64,000 nucleotides of DNA. It comes from Tuctoria greenei (lineage: Eukaryota; Streptophyta; Magnoliopsida; Poales; Poaceae). This document shows positions 57,691 through 64,000 of the stretch, piece after piece. Positions within the stretch are counted from its first letter, which is position 1. Each line of letters starts with the position of its first letter. Position numbers and translations under genes: made by a program. The notes beneath the pieces were generated by a model that was not told the DNA's origin, did no database searches, and saw nothing but the letters and a program-made list of their open reading frames with translations. Location of the stretch: NCBI GenBank assembly GCA_036927565.1, contig JAYESD010000004.1, positions 167,063,697 to 167,127,696 on the forward strand. The letters run 5' to 3'.

Positions 57691-59973
57691 GTGGAGAAAT
57701 ATTCTGAAAAACCTTGTGTCTTTAGTGGTATTGATTTTTATGTTTTGAGGGCACGTATGGAAGCCTTCATCCAGGCTCAAGGCTTCGCAATATGGGAGAA
57801 GGTATACAAGCTTTACGAAGTGTCGTCAAACGATCAAGTTACAACTACAAATATGAGAGATGTCGACAACAATAACAAGGCTTGGAACTTGATCATACAA
57901 GGATTAACTCAAAGCGACTTCGACCGTGTTGCACACCTCAGATCTGCATAAGATGTGTAGAAAGCACTTTGTGACTACAACGAAGGATCCAACACGATCA
58001 AGGAGGTAAGGCAAGACATGTTCAAAAAGAAATACATGCACTTCGAGATGCAACCCGGTGAGTCTATTGATGACCTTTTTGCTCGCTTTAATAAAATTCT
58101 CAGCAACTTGCGTAGTGTCAATGTTAATTTTTCAGATGCTGAAAATGCTAGGCAATTGTTAAGTGCATTAGATATGTCAATTTGGGAGATGAAAGTCACA
58201 TATATTCGTGAATCTACTGTAATGAGTACACTTACTTTAAATGTGCTATATTCCAAGTTAAAAACTCATGAAATTGACATAATATCACGTAAGAACCCCA
58301 ACAAGTCTATTGCTTTTGTTTCTCAACGTGATATGTCTAGCTCTGGCCAATCTTCATCTTGTGGTACACTTGCTTTGTTGTTCTCTCTAACCCTTGAACA
58401 GATTGAGGAGTTTCCAAAGGAGAAGGTAGTAATTCTCTCTACTAGGTTCTCGAAAGCATTGCAAAATGTGAGAAATAGAAGGAGAGGAAGCTCCGTACCT
58501 CAACGATGTTTTGAACGTGGTAAGACAGGACATATTTGTTCAAATTGCCCTAACCTTTGAGGTCCTACTTTCCGGGATGAAAAGCAAACAAGGACGAAGC
58601 ACTCCTCTTCAAATGATATAAAGAAAAAGAAGGGTTTTACACGACGTCAATTGGTGAGAAGTTTTATCTCCGCACTTCAAGAACATGGCTCAAGCGATGT
58701 GGACATTGGGAGTGCCAAAGATGAAGATGATTTTACAAACATGTGCTTCATGGCGAGCAAGTCAAGATCAAGTATGGAGGAGGCTGAACACAACAGCGAC
58801 AAAGAAGAGGTATATCCTACTTGTGAAGAAATGTGTGATGCTATTTCTCGTGCCACTATTATAGTTAAGAATAAGGACAAAAAGCTTAGGGATAGTGCTG
58901 CTAAAATTGAATCACTAGAATCTGAAATCAACCGTTTAAAAACTTTGATTCCTAGTGATGATGTATGTCCCTCATGTGATTTAATATATGAACAATTGTC
59001 CTCATTAAGAAGTGCGCACACCTCTACACTTGATAAACTTGAGTTAGAAATTGAAAAGAACAGAGAGCTTGCTGCACTTAATGATATAAACTTGAAAGAT
59101 GCTAGCTGTTCTACAATTGATTTGCATTGTTCTACTTGTGATGATCTTGATAAGAAACTACAAGATGCTATGAATGAAATTTCTATATTGAATAATGCTT
59201 TACATTCTCATGAAGTTAAATATTGTTCCAAATGCAAATTAAAAGGAAAAACTTCATGTGAATATTGCCTTGATCTGCCCAATAAATGTGATGACAAGCA
59301 TAGGACATTAGATCGGTTTTGTAATGGGGATAAGAACCTAAACTTGCTGTTGAATTCTTCCAACTCTTGCAATGATAAAACTGGTTTAGGTTTTGATTCT
59401 CATGCTCATGCTAAGGCACATCCACCTAAAATTGTAAAGTCATTAGTAAGTGGTTTGATTCAAACAGTTCCTAAACAAAAAGAAGTGGTTTTCAAATCTG
59501 CAGGAGTGTTGTCTCATTCAGTTTCAAATAAAAATGTTGCTTGCTCATCTAGACATGAACACAAAGTTAAATTTCATTGTACCTACTGTGGTAGAGATGG
59601 TCATGTCATAGATTTTTGTTATAGACTAGCTAAAAAACAGAAAAAGGAAAGAATGATTGCTAGATCTCATAACTTTCATGCAAAATTTGCTGCACTTGCT
59701 AAACCGAATGATAGGAACATGCAATCTGCTGTAGTGAGTCGAAAACATGCAATGTTTGCTCTTAAACCTACTGTTTTTCATGCTACACATGTAACATATC
59801 GTAGGACAGTAGTTGGGTACAAAAATCCTCAAGTTTTGGCTCATAAACCTGTTGTTTTATCTCAGCTTTCATGTGTTATTCTTGATGCACGTCGTGTGAC
59901 TCAGTACTAGATTCCTAAATACCTTTTGACTAACCCCAGTATTGAGTCATCGACATATTGTGCTTCTATGTAG
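57691..59973 (+). pseudogene. Element G gag (long, Cys-rich, two zinc knuckles)
   Basis: The homologous start codon is GTG (57691) instead of the ATG of A and B. Two stops lie near 57949-57960, then the frame is open 58018-58560 and 58651-59910. After the UBN2-like gag domain comes a first knuckle (58507-58548) with Arg for its second Cys (CFERGKTGHICSNC). A long acidic and coiled-coil region follows with CxxC pairs (CPSC, CSTC, CSKC ... CEYC). A second, intact CCHC knuckle, CTYCGRDGHVIDFC, lies at 59578-59619. The domain ends at TAG 59908-59910 (Trp in B) and the shared in-frame TAG 59971-59973 just before the protease. The second knuckle and the Cys pairs are absent from C and E. Confidence 0.88.
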
Positions 59974-62900
59974 GTTACACGCTTGAGGAAGGAGAACATT
60001 TGGATTGTGGATTCAAGTTGCTCACGCCACATGACCGGTAACAAAGAATGGTTCTCCTCCCTCTCTTTTGTGTCACGTGTAGAGAATGTTACTTTTGTCA
60101 ATAATTCTTCAACTCATATAATTGCTAAGGATTTAGTTAGAGTAAATAATCACTACACTTTGAAGGATGTGGCACTTGTTAAAAATTTGAAATACAACTT
60201 GCTTTCTGTTTCACAACTACTAGATGAAAATCTGGAAATTATTTTCACTAAAAATTGCTGCAAAGTTGTAAATTGAAATAGTGAGCTTATTTTTAACATG
60301 TATCGGTTTGGAAGAGTTTTTAAAGCTGATTTTGATATTTCTTCCTCTAAGCATAGGTGTCTAGTTGCTAATGATTCAAAGGACATATATTTTTGGCATC
60401 GTAGACTTGTTCACGTAGGCTTTGATCATCTGACGTGTGTTAGTGCTCTTGATCGCATACGTGGGCTACCTAAGCTTAAAAGTGACAAAGAAATTGTATG
60501 CTCTACTTTTAGACATGCTAAGATGCTTGCAGGTTCACATACTCCTCTCACAATGATCATGACAACTGAACCATGTCAACTTTTGTACCTTGACACCATA
60601 GGACCTTCACCTGTTTAATCCTTCGGTGGTAAATGGTATGCTCTTGTGATTATTGATGGTTATTATAGATACTCTTGGGTTTACTTTATGGCATCTAAGA
60701 ATGAAGCTTTTAGTCAATTTAGAACTTAATTTCTTAGATTATCAATTGATCACTCAGGATCTTTAAAAGCAATTAGAAGTGATAACGGAACTGAATTTAA
60801 AAATCAATCTTTTGATCACTTTTGTGCTGAAAATGGAATAGATCATCATTTTTTTTCACCATATGTACCTCAACAAAAGGGTGTTGTAGAAAGAAAGAAC
60901 ATAACCTTAGTTGAGATGGCTAGGATTATGCTTGATGAATATCAAACTTTTAGGAAATTTTGGGCTGATGCGATTGCAACCGCCTGTTATGTCTCAAATC
61001 GTGTTTTCTTGCGCGCTAAGCTAGGTAAAACACCATATGAGCTCCGATTTGGACATAGGCCTAGTGTGACACACTTTCGGGTCTTTGGTTGCAAATGCTT
61101 TGTTAAGAAACATGGTAATCTTGATAAATTTGAACCTAGATCCATTGATGGCATGTTTCTTGGTTATCCATCTCATAGTAGAGGCTACCGTGTGCTTTTA
61201 CTTGACACTAACAAAATTGTGGAGACTTGTGAGGTGTCTTTTGATGAAGCTAGCACATGTACTAGCTCAAACATTGCAGGCCCGGATCCATATCGGCAGG
61301 GGGAGAGCATTTTCGTTGAAGATGAGGAAGAAGTGGTGCTGCAGCCCGAAAATTCAGTACCTAATGACATTGTTTCAGCTCCTGATTTTGATTCACAGCC
61401 AACACTGATGACCACCATTGCTGGTCCAGATTCTTCTCAAGTCACAAGCTCATCGATTTGTGATGAACATGAAGAAGAAGAAGCTTGTGAAGTGTCCACT
61501 CCCCTCTGGATTCGCAAAAGTCATCCCTCACAACAAATTATTGGAAGCTTGCACGAAATGGTCACACGGTCCAGGTTTTGCGATCCAAACTCTCATGCTC
61601 ATTCTACTTTTGTTGCTTCTTTTGAACCCAAAGATATATCACACGCACTCACTAATGAATCTTGGATTATTGCCATGCAAGAAGAGTTAGAAAATTTTGA
61701 AAGAAATAATGTTTGGAAACTTGTACCTCCACCTCAAGGTCACACTTTAATTAGAACTAAATGGGTGTTTAGAAATAAACAATGTGAGGATGGGGTTGTG
61801 GTCAGGAATAAGGCTAGGTTGGTTGCTCAAGGTTTCACTCAAGTTGAAGGTCTAGATTTTGATGAAACTTTTGCTCCTGTTGCTAGATTAGAAGCCATAA
61901 GAATTTTGTTAGCTTTTGCTGCATCTAAAGGTTTTAAGCTATATCAAATGGATGTTAAAAGTGCTTTTCTTAATGGCTACATAGATGAGGAGGTTTATGT
62001 TGAACAACCACTGGGTTATGAAAATCCAGATTTTCCTAATCATATTTACAATCTGTCCAAAGCCTTTTACGTTCTCAAACAAGCCCCTAGAGCATGGTAT
62101 GATAGGTTAAAACTATTCTTACTTGAAAAGGGGTCTACCATGGGAATGGTTGATAAAACTCTTTTTTTGCTTAAGAATGGCAATGAATCATTATTCGTTC
62201 AAGTGTATGTGGATGATATTATCTTTGGTTGTGCTTCTCATGATCTTGTGTGCAAGTTTTCAGCTATGATGAGTTCAGAATTTGAGATGAGTATGATGGG
62301 AGAACTCACGTACTTTTGGGGGCTGCAAATCAAGCAAACCGAGGAGGGTACCTTTGTGCATCAAATGAAGTATACAAAAGACCTCCTAAGGCGCTTCAAC
62401 ATGGACAAAACCAAGCCTCTTCGAACACCAATAGGAACAGCAACAACACTTGAACTTGATGAAGATGGTGAACCCGTGGGTCAAAAAAAATATCGAAGCA
62501 TGATCGGATAACTTTTATACCTCACGACATCAAGACTGGACATACAATTCAGCGTATGTCTTTGTGCACGTTTTCAAGCCTCCCCACATGCTTCACATCG
62601 TCAAGTCGTCAAAAGAATTCTCAAGTACTTACATGGAACTCAAGAATTTGAAATTTTTCTTCCTTCTTCCTCAACCATTACTTTGAAAGTTTTTTCAGAT
62701 GCTGATTTTGGAGGTTGTAGGATTGATAGGAAAAGTACTTCCAGTGGCTTGGTCCTCTAGAAAACAAAATTCAGTTGCACAATCCACAACCGAATCTGAA
62801 TATGTAGCTGCTGCTAGTGCTTGTTCACAAATTCTTTGGATTGTTCAAACACTTAAGGACTATGGGGTTGATTAGATAGTGTCCCACTGTTTTGTGATAA

Positions 62901-63129
62901 CACTAGTGCCATTTGCATTGCTAAAAACCCCGTGCAACATTCTAGAACTAAGCACATTGACATTAGGTATAACTTTCTCCATGATAATGTTGAAAAAGGA
63001 AACATTGTGCTTCACCATGTAGATACCGAACAACAATTGGGTGACATTTTTACAAAACCTTTGGATTTCACTCGTTTTTGTTTCATTCATAGTGAAATAG
63101 GGGTTATGCATCCTCATGGCTTACATTGA
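59974..63129 (+). pseudogene. Element G pol: protease to RNase H, few breaks
   Basis: Protease DSG is DSS (60010-60018). Stops lie at about 60274 and 60616, and further breaks around 60729. The integrase core keeps LYLDTIGPS, RSDNGTEF and GVVERKN. From 60916 a 531-codon frame is open through the integrase C-terminus, linker and nearly all of RT (YQMDVKSAFLNG, YVDDIIFG at 62206) to a TAA at 62509-62511. RNase H shows DADFGG (about 62700), then a deletion of about 35 bp near 62744 relative to B, and ends normally at 63129 (HPHGLH). RT is the best preserved in the window. Confidence 0.92.
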
Positions 63130-64000
63130 GGGGGAGTTTTGAAACTTGAGAAGTCTATGTGTGAATCTAAAATTAAAATAATATGAGCATAGTATTTCAT
63201 ACATATATGACTTTGTGATTCATTTTGCATGCTGAAAGTTCTTACTACATTACTCATGTTATACATTTTGTAGTATTTTCCATGTCTATTAATTGGAATA
63301 ATTACTTACACTAAATCTGGTCATGATCGAACTTTCTTGCTGTTTTTAACTTGTTACATGCTCACAAGTGCTCTTAATCATAAACAATTAATCAAGTAAT
63401 CAACTCACATGTTGAGTTTTTATGATCAAATAAAAAATTGAGAAAAGATCAAGAGAATATGCATGCATCACACTTCTTCTTTTGAGATGGCTTATCATTG
63501 CACTTAGATATGAACTTGGAAGAAGTTGTGTATGACTAAAACCATGTCCTTAAGCTTTTGATTGTCAAATGACATAGGCTTCACTTGGTTGGTTAGAATA
63601 AGGCAGATGCGCATATAATCTCTTGCAATTATCATATGATCTAAATTTGTGCTTTGAAAAATAATAAAATGCAGCAACAAGTGTCATGCTTTCAGGTTCT
63701 GAAATAGTTAAGTTGGTGAGATCATGATTTGCTAAATTGGAAATTACATTTGATCTCTATCATGGCTTACACTACTTTATGTATTTCATTGATGTGATAG
63801 TGTAAGTTACTTGATATTATGACTTGGATGAGCTTTCTTTTATATGTATATGTTATAATATGCTCATAACAATCAAATTTTCTCTTTTTAACCTTGATGA
63901 ATACAATGTCAAAGGGGGAGAGATAATATGGTAAATTTTTAAAGATAAGTATGCAAGGGGGAGAAATATGTATAGGGGGAGAAATTTAGTTCTATCTCAT
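63130..64000 (+). other. Element G 3' non-coding region with repeated polypurine tracts
   Basis: GAGGGGGAGTTTTG right after pol, then AT-rich DNA without genes, then CAAAGGGGGAGAGAT (about 63911) and two more tracts in a short tandem (about 63953-63988). Matches 41025 to about 40130 of F in order, so the 3' LTR of G should start about 100-150 bases beyond the window. Confidence 0.85.

Larger units (their letters stand above)
55962..64000 (+). mobile_element. Element G: Sirevirus-like copia, plus strand, 3' end beyond window
   Basis: 5' LTR 55962-57629, primer site, gag, pol to 63129, and 3' non-coding with polypurine tracts to the window edge. Inserted in the protease of F after CAAAT (55957-55961). 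The 3' LTR is expected within a few hundred bases past 64000, followed by CAAAT and the rest of F. Best preserved member of the A/B/F/G family here. Confidence 0.9.

Overview
This 64 kb window is plant nuclear DNA, most likely from a grass. It consists almost entirely of nested LTR retrotransposons. The evidence is: Ty1/copia polyproteins primed by initiator-Met tRNA; LTRs full of a palindrome around CCGGACTAGTCCGG; repeated AAAGGGGGAGA-type polypurine tracts; Ty3/gypsy debris with the grass-type protease motif MDGGSSLNILY; and no convincing host gene. The repeated polypurine tracts and LTR palindromes are the known hallmarks of the Sirevirus branch of Ty1/copia.

Left nest (1-22496). Element A (minus strand, copia) enters from the left edge with part of gag and its 5' LTR. 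Inside that LTR lies element B (2383-22093, plus strand, same family as A; 5-bp duplication CATTG/CAGTG). Inside the 5' LTR of B lies element C (3620-15460, plus strand, a different Sirevirus family; duplication CTATT), complete with two LTRs, broken gag and pol, and an extra ORF after pol.

Middle (22497-38192) is old Ty3/gypsy material: a minus-strand pol C-terminus with LTR, a minus-strand gag-protease with 5' LTR, two diverged long repeats in opposite orientation (about 27.3-30.6 and 31.75-35.7 kb), a foldback element at 29649-29901, a 25-C homopolymer, and LTR pieces around 30.9-31.7 and 35.7-36.9 kb.

Right nest (38193-64000). Element F (minus strand, same family as A and B) begins with its 3' LTR at 38193. 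Its pol is split by element E (42915-54700, minus strand, same family as C, complete with two LTRs). F is then interrupted in its protease by element G (55962 to the window edge, plus strand, A/B/F family), which has the best preserved RT ORF in the window.

The coding regions are pseudogenes. Order of events: gypsy debris, then A and F, then B into A and G into F, with C into B and E into F. The most notable signals are the conserved post-pol ORF of about 545 codons shared by C and E; the stop codon plus splice-acceptor-like sequence at the gag/protease boundary, present in different forms in both families; and a flank-duplication scar just before the 3' LTR of B that points to ectopic recombination with a solo-LTR allele.
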